Shown piece after piece: positions 52,208 to 61,628 of a stretch of DNA of 61,746 nt. The first letter of the stretch is position 1; every line of letters starts with the position of its first letter. The stretch covers positions 1-61,746 of the forward strand of contig JBDHYG010000016.1 in assembly GCA_039811225.1 (NCBI GenBank), in the 5' to 3' direction. The notes beneath the pieces are model-generated. The model saw only the letters and a list, made by a program, of their open reading frames with translations, had not been told where the DNA came from and searched no databases. Origin of the DNA: JAFDXJ01 sp039811225 (lineage in GTDB: Bacteria > Bacteroidota > Bacteroidia > Chitinophagales > Chitinophagaceae). Both the position numbers and the translations under genes were made by a program.

Positions 52208-55200
52208 ATGTATAAAAAATTTTTTTACCTCTTAGCAGGTTTGTGCTCGAGTATGGGCGCTTTAGCGCAAATTGATGCCGGCCTGTTTCGTTATCCGGAT
52301 GTGTCGGCCACACAGGTTGTTTTTGTGTATGCCAATGATATCTGGGTTATGCCAAAAGAAGGAGGCATGGCTGTGAAACTCAGTTCCCCACCGGGCTTGG
52401 AAAGTTTTCCCAAATTTTCTCCAAATGGAAAAGAAATAGCTTTCACCGGTCGTTACGATGGAAATAATGATGTTTATACATTATCTGTTCAGGGAGGCGT
52501 GCCCAATCGCCTGACAGCACATGGCTATACAGACCGGGTGGTGGACTGGACGAATGACGGTAAACAAATTTTATTTGCTTCTCAACGGGAAAGTGGCAAA
52601 GCCCGGTTCAACCAGTTTTATACTGTACCGGCTACCGGAGGCGTAGAAACAAAATTACCTTTTGCTTATGCTGAATATGGTAGTTATTCACCCGATGGTA
52701 AACAAATGGCGGTTGTGATTATGTCAGTGGCTGGCCGCAACTGGAAACGTTACCGGGGTGGTACCAATGGCGATATCCGGATTTATAATTTTGCTGCGCA
52801 ATCCCAGGAAAATATCAGCGCCAACAGTGATGCCGATGATGAGTTTCCCATGTGGCATGGCGATTATATTTATTTTATGAGTGACCGAGGCCCGGAAAAA
52901 CGTATGAATATCTGGCGCTACAGTATTCAAAATAAAAATTTTGAACAGCTCACCAAGTTTACGGATTTTGATATTTCCAATCCTTCACAAGGGCCGGAAG
53001 ACATTGTGTTTAATGCCGGCGGGAAACTTTACCTGTTGCCTTTTGCTACGCTCACTCCGAAAGAAATCAAAGTAACTGTGGTAACAGATGATATCCTGAT
53101 GAAACCTAAAACAGTAGCGGTTAATAATTATATACAACATGCTTCTCTCAGCCCGGATGGGAAAAGAGTATTGGTAGAAGCACGAGGCGATATCTTTTCA
53201 GTACCGGCAGAAAATGGTTATGTAAAAGACCTGACGATGACTTCCGGCATTGCAGAGCGATATCCTTCCTGGTCTCCGGATGGAAAGAAAGTGGTTTACT
53301 GGAGTGATCAAAGCGGGGAGTATGAATTATGGGCCATGGATCCGGCAAAAGAAAACAGCGCGAAGAAAATAACCAATTATGGAGCCGGTTACCGGTATGG
53401 GTTGTTCTGGTCGCCGGATAACAATAAGCTGGCATTTATAGATAAAGCCGGGAAAATTTTTATTTATGATTTTACAGCCAATAGCACGACAGAAGTGGAC
53501 CAGGCATTATATTTTACACATGGCAATATGGAAGGGTTCAATGTAAGCTGGTCGCCCGATAGCCGTTGGCTGGCATATAACCGGGATCTCACCAATCTGC
53601 ATTTTGCAGCGTTTATTTATGATACCAAAGAAAAAAAATCAACACAGGTTACCAGTGGTTTTTATAATTGCCTGTACCCGGTATTTGATCCTTCGGGTAA
53701 ATATTTATTTGTTATTACATCCCAGGATTTTCAACCTTCCTACAGTGACCAGGATAATACATTTATTTATGCCAATAGTTCCCAGGTAGCCGCTATTCCG
53801 TTGCTGGCGACTACACCTTCGCTTTTATTACCCAAGAATGATACAGTAGCGGTAAAAGCAGATGATGCAGGAAAAAGCGAGGCAAAAAGTAATGAGACAG
53901 CAATTAAAAAAAGCGGGGACGATAAAAAAGAGGATAAGGCGGTCAACATAGACTTTGACGGGCTGGAAGCAAGGTTGGAATTATTGCCTGTGAAGGCAGG
54001 AAATTTTGGTGTAATGTATGCGACGAAAGGAAAAATAATTTACCTGCGATTGCCCAATACCGGTGCTGCTGATGAAACTTCCAGCCTTCAATATTATGAT
54101 ATTGCTGATCGCAAAGAAAAAACCATCATGGCAGACGTGAATAATTTTTCAGTAAGTGCAGATGGAGAGAAAATACTTGTGTTTAAAGGAAATGCCATGG
54201 CCGTAGTAGCGGTACAGGAAGGAGCAAAATTTGATAAGCCACTTCGCCTGAATGAAATGCAAATGACTATTGATCCCGCAGCGGAATGGAAACAAATTTT
54301 TACAGATGCCTGGCGCATAGAACGGGATTATTTTTATGATGCGTACATGCATGGCACTGACTGGGCAGCCATCCGGAAAAAATATATGACGATGCTGGAA
54401 GGCGCCAGGACTCGGGAAGATGTGGATTTTATCATTGGTGAAATGATCGGTGAATTAAATGCTTCGCATACATACCATGGCGGCGGTGATATGGAAAATG
54501 TAAAAGTTTCCAATACCGGTTACCTGGGGATCGACTGGGAAGCAGCGGGGAAATTTTATAAGGTTAAAAAAATTGTACACGGCGCCAGTTGGGATGCAGA
54601 AACCCGCTCTCCATTGGAGCAAACTGCCAATGCGGTAAAAGAAGGAGATTATATTTTGGCTGTGAATGGCATTCCCATTAACACGGAACATGAGCCGTAC
54701 CTGGCTTTCCAGGGCCTGGCCAATAAAACGGTGGAGTTGACTTATAATTCATCACCTTCATTGGAAAATGCCAAAACAGTGATTGTACAAACTATGGCGG
54801 ATGAATACCGGCTGCGTAACCTGGCCTGGATTGAAGCAATGCGTAAACGGGTAGAGGTGGCAACAAATGGTGATGTAGGTTATATCTATGTTCCCAGTAC
54901 CGGTATTGATGGCCAGAATGAATTGATGCGCCAGTTTAATGCACAGTGGGATAAAAAAGCATTGATCATAGATGAACGATTTAATAATGGCGGCCAGATC
55001 CCCGACCGGTTTATTGAAATGCTGAACAGGACGCCCCTTTCCTTTATTGCCACGCGGGATGGCAAACCCTGGCAGTTCCCACCGAATGCCAACTTTGGCC
55101 CGAAGGTCATGTTGATCAATGGTTGGAGCGGGAGTGGCGGAGATGCTTTCCCACTTTATTTCAAGGAAAAGAATTTAGGCCCCCTGATCGGTACAAGAAC

Positions 55201-55471
55201 CTGGGGTGGGTTGATAGGTATTAGTGGTTATCCTGAATTAATTGATGGGGGCACTATTACGGCGCCATCCTTCCGAATTTATAATCCCGATGGCAAATGG
55301 TTTAGAGAAGGCCATGGAGTGGATCCCGATATTGATGTGATGGAAGACCTGGGTGCAATGGCAAAAGGCATTGACCCGCAACTCGAACGGGCTATAACAG
55401 AGATAAAGAATTTGTTGAAAACAAAAGGCTACCAGGCGCCACCGGTACCACCTGCCGAAAACAGGAATTAA
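52208..55471 (+). CDS. Tricorn-type S41 protease with WD40/TolB propellers
   Basis: From the ATG at 52208 (MYKKFFYLLAGL, a signal peptide to ~GALAQ) the protein has 1087 residues; a longer frame adds 28. The N-terminal ~330 residues and the next ~240 contain repeated blades (SPNGKEIAFTGRYDG, SPDGKRVLVEARGD, SPDSRWLAYNRD), as two propellers of tricorn protease. A charged linker (EAKSNE...KKEDK) follows. The C-terminal part has ELNASHTYHGGGD (catalytic His), a PDZ-like segment (NAVKEGDYILAVNG), and NGWSGSGGDAF with nucleophile S976, then GTRTWGG. Unlike archaeal tricorn it is exported. It probably degrades peptides in the periplasm or at the surface. Confidence 0.9.
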   Translation: MYKKFFYLLAGLCSSMGALAQIDAGLFRYPDVSATQVVFVYANDIWVMPKEGGMAVKLSSPPGLESFPKFSPNGKEIAFTGRYDGNNDVYTLSVQGGVPNRLTAHGYTDRVVDWTNDGKQILFASQRESGKARFNQFYTVPATGGVETKLPFAYAEYGSYSPDGKQMAVVIMSVAGRNWKRYRGGTNGDIRIYNFAAQSQENISANSDADDEFPMWHGDYIYFMSDRGPEKRMNIWRYSIQNKNFEQLTKFTDFDISNPSQGPEDIVFNAGGKLYLLPFATLTPKEIKVTVVTDDILMKPKTVAVNNYIQHASLSPDGKRVLVEARGDIFSVPAENGYVKDLTMTSGIAERYPSWSPDGKKVVYWSDQSGEYELWAMDPAKENSAKKITNYGAGYRYGLFWSPDNNKLAFIDKAGKIFIYDFTANSTTEVDQALYFTHGNMEGFNVSWSPDSRWLAYNRDLTNLHFAAFIYDTKEKKSTQVTSGFYNCLYPVFDPSGKYLFVITSQDFQPSYSDQDNTFIYANSSQVAAIPLLATTPSLLLPKNDTVAVKADDAGKSEAKSNETAIKKSGDDKKEDKAVNIDFDGLEARLELLPVKAGNFGVMYATKGKIIYLRLPNTGAADETSSLQYYDIADRKEKTIMADVNNFSVSADGEKILVFKGNAMAVVAVQEGAKFDKPLRLNEMQMTIDPAAEWKQIFTDAWRIERDYFYDAYMHGTDWAAIRKKYMTMLEGARTREDVDFIIGEMIGELNASHTYHGGGDMENVKVSNTGYLGIDWEAAGKFYKVKKIVHGASWDAETRSPLEQTANAVKEGDYILAVNGIPINTEHEPYLAFQGLANKTVELTYNSSPSLENAKTVIVQTMADEYRLRNLAWIEAMRKRVEVATNGDVGYIYVPSTGIDGQNELMRQFNAQWDKKALIIDERFNNGGQIPDRFIEMLNRTPLSFIATRDGKPWQFPPNANFGPKVMLINGWSGSGGDAFPLYFKEKNLGPLIGTRTWGGLIGISGYPELIDGGTITAPSFRIYNPDGKWFREGHGVDPDIDVMEDLGAMAKGIDPQLERAITEIKNLLKTKGYQAPPVPPAENRN

Positions 55472-55490
55472 TGTTGGATAAGCTACGTTT

Positions 55491-55522
55491 AAAAACTGCT
55501 GTTATGGACAGCAGTTTTTTTT
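55491..55522 (+). terminator. Terminator of the tricorn-type protease gene
   Basis: AAAAACTGCTGT pairs with ACAGCAGTTTTTT around TATGG, followed by more T, 20 bases after the stop. Confidence 0.85.
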
Positions 55523-55980
55523 ATTCTTGTGATAGGGTTTATTAAAATAGGGGAGTAATGTGTTTGAAAAAAGTCAAATTGGTGAAGTCAATGAGATGGC
55601 TTTTCGGGTTATTGTATTTTTTTAGATTCACCGTTTTGTTTTGTCAATGTGTAATAATGTAAATTAGGATTTTCATTATTTGTTTCCCTGGATTTTATAA
55701 AATTAAACCTTGTCAGCAGGCTGGTGGATGCCTGATTGTTACTGTATGTAGTGGCTATGTAGGCTCCTTATTTTTTCCAGTCATTTCCGCCAAATTATTT
55801 TTTTCCTTCTCATCCAGTAGTATCCATCGCTGATCTTTTGGTTAAATAAAACCGTGTCGAATGGCTCTTTTCTTGCATCAGGATATTTAATCTACCCCTG
55901 TGTTGCCAGGTTACATATTGCTGTGAATAACAAAAAGCAAAGGCTAAAAAATATTTTAGCATACATCAAGATTTTAGTTT
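55523..55980. other. Gene-poor stretch with a possible gene remnant
   Basis: No intact gene is supported. AT content is high. A minus-strand remnant at 55755-55891 is listed separately; a 61-codon plus frame at 55854-56039 overlaps the PIG-L gene and has no protein-like features. Confidence 0.5.
55755..55891 (-). pseudogene. Possible remnant of a small gene with a frameshift
   Basis: Two overlapping minus-strand frames look coding over consecutive stretches. One reads IKYPDARKEPFDTVLFNQK then ISDGYYWMR. The next frame continues DQRWILLDEKEKNN and ends NLAEMTGKNKEPT before a stop at 55755-55757. The switch between them near 55805-55820 suggests a small indel, and a stop (cta on the plus strand, 55892-55894) bounds the upstream side. 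No start codon context or family is recognised. Confidence 0.3.
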
Positions 55981-56760
55981 TTAAAACTCAGTTTGCTTTC
56001 CGGTGGATATTGTCAGTTGACGAAAATAAAAGGTATTAGAAGAGTCTTTTTGTTCAACGTCTATCCATTCTTGCATTTCTTTTTCTGTTAACTGACTTTT
56101 ATTACACCAAATGGCTTGCATGGCGATGTTTTCCTCCTCTTGCGTATAACTGATTGCAACATTCAAATACTTTTTGTTTACTGTATTCAGACCTCCAATC
56201 ATTTTGAATTTCTCATCATCTTTTTTTGTCCACCCTAAATAATAAAGGGGAAACTTTTCAACCCAACCTTCTTTTAAAATAATTTCTGTTGTCATATTGC
56301 TAATCATTCGGTGATCAGAATGTCCCGTATCTCCATCCGGGCCAAATGTTATTATAAGGCTTGGGTTTATATCCTTTATTTTTTGTGTCAATAGCTCTTT
56401 CAATTGTATTGATTGATCCAGGTAAGCACCAACACCATTCCGGGTATCAAAGCCGTCGGGAAAGCCAAGAAATATGGGAGGCTCAATCCCCATTTTTTTA
56501 CAACGGCATTGGCTTTCGTTTTGCCTGATTGCAACTAAAGAATCTCCAGTCGGATAACCAGGCTTAATTCCCAGCCGTCCGTCTGTTGCTATGATTAAAT
56601 AAACTTTACCAAGCTTGCCATATTTTACGAGTAAGGGACCTATTGCATCTTCATCATCCGGGTGAGCTAAAATCACAAGAATTGTTTTTTCTTTAGCCAC
56701 CTTATTGCATGAGCTAAAGAATGTTGTCGAAACAAGTAATGCTATTAATATTTTTTTCAT
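55981..56760 (-). CDS. PIG-L family deacetylase, lipoprotein
   Basis: From the ATG at 56760 the protein has 259 residues (an upstream TTG adds 3). The signal ends in a lipobox at FFSSC (C18). The LmbE/PIG-L motif AHPDDED at ~35-41 and HSDHRM mid-protein supply zinc ligands. Family members remove acetyl groups from GlcNAc-containing lipids or small metabolites such as mycothiol precursors. Here an exported, lipid-anchored enzyme would act on an envelope sugar. The substrate is unknown. Confidence 0.9.
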   Translation of the reverse strand: MKKILIALLVSTTFFSSCNKVAKEKTILVILAHPDDEDAIGPLLVKYGKLGKVYLIIATDGRLGIKPGYPTGDSLVAIRQNESQCRCKKMGIEPPIFLGFPDGFDTRNGVGAYLDQSIQLKELLTQKIKDINPSLIITFGPDGDTGHSDHRMISNMTTEIILKEGWVEKFPLYYLGWTKKDDEKFKMIGGLNTVNKKYLNVAISYTQEEENIAMQAIWCNKSQLTEKEMQEWIDVEQKDSSNTFYFRQLTISTGKQTEF

Positions 56761-56820
56761 AATGAACAATTGAGTTCGTATTAATGTATTTCTTCTTAAA
56801 CTATCTCTATACTTGAGATA

Positions 56821-57318
56821 TTACCTGTCAAATAATTTTTTCAATTCTTTTTCCGTAAATACAATACTGTTGTTTTTAGTGGCTAAAACAATTGCTTTGG
56901 TGGTGACCTTTGGGAAACGCTGCACCAATACCAGCTCACTGCCCAGCCGGAAAGTTTTTTCATATTATTTGTTGTTCCAGTTTTCTTTATCAAAAAAAGA
57001 AAGCAGTAAATCATATAACTTAACTAAGGTATTGACTTCACCACTAAACCTGATTGTGAAATACTGGTAAATGGTTCTGTCATTATTGTTCTTTAGTTTT
57101 ACTGCATCCTGTAGGTAAAGCAGGTAGGTAGTATCATTTCCATTGGTGGAATATTTTAAATTGGCTTTTGTATTGGATAGCCATTTTAATTCGCCCACAG
57201 TAATCCAGGTGGTTTTGGATGTTTCCACTTCCTGCAATTGCGACTTTGATGATAACTGAAATAAAACTACAAGTATCAAAAGGTTCATGCACTTGTAAAC
57301 AGTTTTTAATTTTACCAT
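56821..57318 (-). pseudogene. Hypothetical exported protein, frame interrupted by one in-frame TAA
   Basis: The frame starts at the ATG at 57318 with a short basic N-terminus and a hydrophobic stretch (MNLLILVVLFQL), then a beta-rich domain (TTWITVGELKWLSNTKANL, TYLLYLQDAVKLKNN, YQYFTIRFSGEVNTLVKLYDLLLSF). It reaches a TAA at 56965-56967 after ENWNNK. Translation in the same frame then runs 47 more codons (YEKTFRLGSELVLVQ...KELKKLFDR) to a TAA at 56821-56823. That second part is protein-like, has no start of its own, and continues the domain. So a single base change to a stop, or programmed read-through, splits an original ~164-residue protein. I do not recognise the family. Confidence 0.6.
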
Positions 57319-57339
57319 AGGAAGAGTTTAAATGATTTT

Positions 57340-57744
57340 TTATTGGGATACCATTTCGTTTATTTTAAAACAGGCAAAGATCACAAAGGCTAATAGCACC
57401 AAAAAAATAAGCATTATCCAATTTGAAGGTTTGCTTTCCGGTACAAAATATTTTGCAGGTTTTTGGGGCAGGTAATAAATGTCGAGTTTATCTCCTACTT
57501 TGTATTTTCCAGGCCTGGAGCTAAATCGGCCGGAACGGTATTGGTTGGCGCCTTGTGGCAAATACCAAAAAACAACCTGGTCAAATGTTGGACCTCTAAA
57601 AAGTCTTGTTGTCCTAAATTGTTTTACTTCTGCTGTTGTCTGCACACCTTCTTTTACAATTTTCTGGTAACCTTTTCTTTGAATTAGAAAAAATAAAAGC
57701 GGTAAACAGCTAATTCCGATCAGTAAAATATAAATGTATAGCAT
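57340..57744 (-). CDS. DUF3592 domain membrane protein
   Basis: From the ATG at 57744 (MLYIYILLIG) the protein has 134 residues; a longer frame from 57789 has a poorer start. Two membrane helices (~2-17 and ~108-126) flank a beta domain with VQTTAEVKQFRTTR, YRSGRFSSRPGKYKVGDKLDIYYLPQKP, the pattern of DUF3592 (KVGDxVxVxYxPxxP). The function of the family is unknown. It lies 21 bases upstream of the interrupted gene on the same strand, so the two probably formed a unit. Confidence 0.75.
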   Translation of the reverse strand: MLYIYILLIGISCLPLLFFLIQRKGYQKIVKEGVQTTAEVKQFRTTRLFRGPTFDQVVFWYLPQGANQYRSGRFSSRPGKYKVGDKLDIYYLPQKPAKYFVPESKPSNWIMLIFLVLLAFVIFACFKINEMVSQ

Positions 57745-57934
57745 GGTTGTATTTTTTGAAAACACCGGGCCATGGTTCGTAAAACACAAAACAGGGCAAC
57801 AGTTTCTCCCGGCATTTTAAAAATAATAAAAATTTCATTCAACGGCAGTTATTTTCAGGTTGAACGATAACTATGCATTAATGCGGCACCGTTTTACTTT
57901 TATCATAATTTATAAATGCAAGAGTTTTAATGTT

Positions 57935-58660
57935 CTAATTAAAAATGGTATAGAGGGTATTTGCTAATACTCTCCAACCTGTGCTATCGAACAATAAAAT
58001 TTCCAGGACATTTTCTGCAATAATGAATAATCCACCGCATAAAAGAGCAGGATGAATGTATTTGTTTTTCAGCCAATCCCAAATAAATGCAACAAGAATT
58101 AGGCTATCAGAGAGTACAACCGCAAACCATATATCAGGCCTTTCTACAGAAGGAAAATAATGGCGCCAGCGAAACCATGCCGGCCAAATCAAAAGTATGG
58201 TTGCCAGCAGCATGAATCGTTTATGCATTTGCGGCCTTTTCCTGTTCAATATGCCCAGTGTTACCAGTATCAAAAACATAGTAGCTGAAGCGAGGGAACC
58301 TACAATAGATGAGATAGCAGTTTGCCCTAATCCTTCTTTTAATTCTCTTTCGATTTGAAAAAGTGAAGCAGGGATGATTGAAATAGCTGCCCCCACTGCC
58401 ATGAAAGCTGCCCACCTTCCGATGAATATATGAGTTTTATATTTTTTGTTTTGGATAAGCAGCGATTGCGTTAAAAAAATAGTTACCCAACCAAAAACAA
58501 AGATGGCATGCACATAAATTGCCAGGGGCCATGTTTTCGTTCCCGAAACAAGTGGTATGATAAATGTTTTTAAAAATCCAACCAGGATAGCAATTAAACC
58601 AATTATTGCTATGGCTGTAAAAAAGGTAAGCCTGTTTTTATTTATTTGTTGGATATGCAT
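57935..58660 (-). CDS. Polytopic membrane protein of unknown function
   Basis: From the ATG at 58660 (MHIQQINKNRLTFF) the protein has 241 residues; a longer frame adds 10. About seven membrane helices are visible, e.g. FFTAIAIIGLIAILVGFL, AIYVHAIFVFGWVTIFL and SSIVGSLASATMFLILVTL. A conserved-looking loop NRKRPQMHKRFMLLAT sits between helices. The HAIFVFGW...TQSLLIQNKKYKTHIFIGRWA segment resembles DUF2306-type proteins with paired histidines, but I am not sure of the family. No partner gene is evident. Confidence 0.55.
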   Translation of the reverse strand: MHIQQINKNRLTFFTAIAIIGLIAILVGFLKTFIIPLVSGTKTWPLAIYVHAIFVFGWVTIFLTQSLLIQNKKYKTHIFIGRWAAFMAVGAAISIIPASLFQIERELKEGLGQTAISSIVGSLASATMFLILVTLGILNRKRPQMHKRFMLLATILLIWPAWFRWRHYFPSVERPDIWFAVVLSDSLILVAFIWDWLKNKYIHPALLCGGLFIIAENVLEILLFDSTGWRVLANTLYTIFN

Positions 58661-58836
58661 ACATAAATTATTACAAAGAAGCTGCACCACTCCACTAGGT
58701 TGTGTTGCTTAATCACAAAATAGACCAACCAGGAAATGCTGAAGCTTTCTTTCAATAAAAGTCATCACACTATATAAATTTTCTTTCTTCAACCGTTTTC
58801 TATGATCATTATTTATAAAGCCTTGCATCTTCTTGA

Positions 58837-59256
58837 TTAGTGAAAATTACAAACAGCCAGCACCACGATGGCCAACCCTATGAGCAGTGTCATTTTGCCA
58901 AACAACTCCATTTTTTTTAATGCAGTTTCTGCATTTCCTGCTTTCGCTCTTTTGGTCAACATGCTTAATTGTAAAATCAATATAACCAGGAGCGCTACTA
59001 AAATCAATTTGAGGATTAGTAAAGGAGCGGATGATAAAATGGCCCAGTATGGTGTCATGAGATACAGGCCGGTTATTATCAAAAGACTGATGCCAATGTA
59101 TCCCATTTTACTCAGGACAAGTGCATGAATTCGAAATTTTGTGGCTTCCTCTTTCGACATTTTTGAAGTGGCTATTCCTAAGAATGCATGTGCAAAGCTT
59201 GTCCCCAGGCCCATTACCAGGCCTATAAAATGGAGTATTAACATGGCATCTCTCAT
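58837..59256 (-). CDS. Small four-helix membrane protein
   Basis: This 139-residue protein has four hydrophobic helices (MLILHFIGLVMGLGTSFAHAFLGI, MGYIGISLLIITGLYLM, LILKLILVALLVILILQL, MTLLIGLAIVVLAVC). It has a conserved-looking histidine in the first helix (LHFIGLVMGLG..FAHAF), reminiscent of DUF2269/CopD-like small membrane proteins. The start codon overlaps the stop of the upstream gene as ATGA, so the two are translationally coupled. Function is unknown. Confidence 0.6.
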   Translation of the reverse strand: MRDAMLILHFIGLVMGLGTSFAHAFLGIATSKMSKEEATKFRIHALVLSKMGYIGISLLIITGLYLMTPYWAILSSAPLLILKLILVALLVILILQLSMLTKRAKAGNAETALKKMELFGKMTLLIGLAIVVLAVCNFH

Positions 59257-59525
59257 ATATTTTTAGTTTCAATTTTCTTTTTAATCAACTGCTTAAACTG
59301 ATCATCAATGGCTGGGTAAACAATACTTCTAGCGCTGCCCATAATGAATGTATTTCCTTTATGAAGGAATATTGCCGGTTCATATACACGCATCTGAAAA
59401 GCTATACTTGCAACCATGTCGTGCAATCCAATTTCCGTTTTTTTGAAATTGGCTGCCTGCGTGGAAGATGTTGAACAAATAGTACAAAGTGCCAGGACAG
59501 GAAGCATTAGTCTTGATCGTTTCAT
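59253..59525 (-). CDS. Hypothetical exported small protein
   Basis: From the ATG at 59525 (MKRSRLMLPVLALC) the protein has 90 residues with a clear signal peptide ending STQA-A; a longer frame from 59579 is unlikely. The mature part of ~65 residues has no known motif (FKKTEIGLHDMVASIAFQ, HKGNTFIMGSARSIVYPA, DDQFKQLIKKKI). Its stop overlaps the start of the four-helix protein gene by ATGA, so they probably act together at the inner membrane/periplasm interface. I do not recognise a family. Confidence 0.55.
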   Translation of the reverse strand: MKRSRLMLPVLALCTICSTSSTQAANFKKTEIGLHDMVASIAFQMRVYEPAIFLHKGNTFIMGSARSIVYPAIDDQFKQLIKKKIETKNI

Positions 59526-60032
59526 TTTGGTTTTATCTAAAACATACAATCTGCACTGTTCTCCTAAGCAATTCAGCAATTAATTTTCATTCATATAGCT
59601 TTCACAAATGCTGTATTGCCTTTGTGAAGATATGGGAGAAAAGCATATAAAAAAAATCTTAGCTTTTGAAGGATACAGAAAAGGGGTAAATACTTTGCCG
59701 GCCCGGCAGCTATGGTATCATGTGATGCTGTGTTTGGTGGTTCAGCCTGGATTTATTGTAATATGGAAATTGAAAAAAAGTTGAGATTGGTTTATACGGT
59801 CTAAAGAATCCGAAAATGAGCTGTTTATTTGGTTGCAAAGAGTAACTGTTTGGTTTTGTTTTTATATAAATGGGACTTGTATTGCTCTTGTATGATTGTA
59901 TTGGCTCCCCATTTTTAATGCAGTTCAAAAATAAAATAAATTTTACTTAGTTTATTGCGTTGATTTTATACAGCTAATTAAAGCGTAGTATTTTTTGGAG
60001 GAACTTACGCAAATCAACAGAACGATTTATCT
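59526..60032. other. Intergenic region upstream of the small membrane-protein operon
   Basis: No gene is supported; a 72-codon minus frame at 59710-59928 is low-complexity (Asn, Lys, Tyr, Pro-rich) and has no signal or motif. One inverted repeat (59601-59628) lies upstream of the exported small protein and is listed separately. The rest is AT-rich. Confidence 0.5.
59601..59628. promoter_or_regulatory. Inverted repeat TTCACAAA-N12-TTTGTGAA, possible operator
   Basis: Two perfect 8-base half-sites are separated by 12 bases, 76 bases upstream of the start codon at 59525. The layout suits a dimeric regulator, but no regulator gene is near and no promoter consensus is seen. Confidence 0.35.
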
Positions 60033-61628
60033 TCATTCAGCTTTTATTTTTTCTAATAACTTTTGTAACTCCTCCACTTTATCCGGGTACTTATCTGCAC
60101 AATTATTTTTTTCTCCAATGTCATCTTGTAAATTATATAATTGTGGTTTAGGAGAGTTGCCTGTTTCAATACCGGTTAAGCGTTGGTAGGCTGCACCATT
60201 GGATGGACTAATATATTTCCAATAACCTTTTACCAGTGACAATACAGATGAACCGGATTGTTCTACAAGTACAGAACGTCCCTGTTGGGTTTTACCAAGC
60301 AAAGCACTTAGAAGATCTTCGCTATCCATTGCATCCCCGTCCGGAATGGGCTGCTTTAGCAGTGAAGAAAAAGACCTTAGAAAATCTACCTGGCTTATAA
60401 GCGCTGTTGATTTTCCTGGGGTTACTTTTTGAGGCCAGTTAACTACAAATGGTATCCGGGTACCGGCTTCAAAGGCGCTATACTTGCCTCCGCGTAAGTT
60501 CCCTGTAGGTGTATGCCCGTTCAACATGGTCACGGCTCCATCTTCATAACCATCATCCAGGACAGGTCCATTATCACTGCTGAAAATAAGGAGCGTATTG
60601 TTAGTAATGCCCAGGTATTCTAATTCTTTCATGATTTCACCCACCGTCCAGTCTAATTGCAATATAGCATCGCCGCGATAACCCAAACCACTTTTACCTT
60701 TGAATATAGTGGCGGGCATCCTGGGTACATGCGGTTCAGTCAACGCATAATAGAGAAAAAATGGTTTGTCCCTATTAGCGTTCATAAATTCTTTTGCTTT
60801 TAGTAAAAATGTCAGGGAGACTTCTTCATCCGTCCAGCGGGCCCGCTTGCCTCCACTCATATAGCCAATTCTCCCTATCCCATTTACGATAGTCTGGTCA
60901 TGCCCATGACCGGGGGAAGATTTCATTTTAAGCAATTGCGGAAAGTCTTTTCCTGTAGGGTCATTGCCAACGGGTCTTTCGTAATCTACAAATATCGAAT
61001 CGGTACTGTCACGTCCTACAACAAAATGATTTTCCATAAACACGGTTGGAACCCTGTCTGCAGTTGCCGGAAAAATAAATGAATAGTCAAATCCCACTTC
61101 ATTTGGCCCGGGTGTAATTTCTCCATTCCAGTTTTTTGCCACTTCATTCCCCAACCCTAAATGCCACTTACCTACAATCCCGGTTTGGTAACCGGCTTGC
61201 TGAAATAGTTTGGGCAATGTCATCTTATCAGTGGGAATGATCAATGCCGCATCACCCGGTAAAATGTGTACGCCCTGTTTTCGCCAGGGATATTCACCTG
61301 TTATCACTGCATACCGGGAAGGTGTGCAGGTAGATGCAGCCGAATGGGCATTGGAAAATTGCAGCCCCTTCGAGGCTAACCGGTCGAGGTTAGGCGTTTG
61401 AATCTTTGTAGCGCCATAACAGCTGAGATCACCATAACCCAGGTCATCGGCATAAATAAAAATTACATTGGGCTTATCGGTGACAGCTTGTGCATGTAAA
61501 GAAAATTGAAAGCAGAATAACAAACATTGAAAAATTGCTGCCATGAAAATAAATTTCTTTGAACGATTTGGTATAAATACCTTTTGCAGATGAATTTTTT
61601 TGGTAAAATGGATGCTGCTGTATTTCAT
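60033..61628 (-). CDS. Sulfatase, exported
   Basis: This 531-residue arylsulfatase-family protein has the maturation motif CTPSRYAVITGEYPW with C101 to be converted to formylglycine. Metal ligands are in YADDLGYGD (D61, D62) and late SSDNGPVLDD. KWHLGLGN and HVPRMPA are also typical. The signal peptide is long: ATG at 61628, with the basic RSKK just before MAAIFQCLLF. A second ATG at 61544 is possible but would lose the positive n-region. It removes sulfate from a sulfated glycan or ester. No SusC/SusD pair or sulfatase-maturase is in the window, so its substrate is unknown. Confidence 0.92.
   Translation of the reverse strand: MKYSSIHFTKKIHLQKVFIPNRSKKFIFMAAIFQCLLFCFQFSLHAQAVTDKPNVIFIYADDLGYGDLSCYGATKIQTPNLDRLASKGLQFSNAHSAASTCTPSRYAVITGEYPWRKQGVHILPGDAALIIPTDKMTLPKLFQQAGYQTGIVGKWHLGLGNEVAKNWNGEITPGPNEVGFDYSFIFPATADRVPTVFMENHFVVGRDSTDSIFVDYERPVGNDPTGKDFPQLLKMKSSPGHGHDQTIVNGIGRIGYMSGGKRARWTDEEVSLTFLLKAKEFMNANRDKPFFLYYALTEPHVPRMPATIFKGKSGLGYRGDAILQLDWTVGEIMKELEYLGITNNTLLIFSSDNGPVLDDGYEDGAVTMLNGHTPTGNLRGGKYSAFEAGTRIPFVVNWPQKVTPGKSTALISQVDFLRSFSSLLKQPIPDGDAMDSEDLLSALLGKTQQGRSVLVEQSGSSVLSLVKGYWKYISPSNGAAYQRLTGIETGNSPKPQLYNLQDDIGEKNNCADKYPDKVEELQKLLEKIKAE

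Noticed and set aside
56813..57070. A plus-strand frame of 85 codons
   Set aside because: It is antisense to the interrupted gene, whose own frame is more protein-like.
59710..59928. A 72-codon minus frame
   Set aside because: Asn, Lys, Tyr, Pro-rich low complexity, no signal, no motif.
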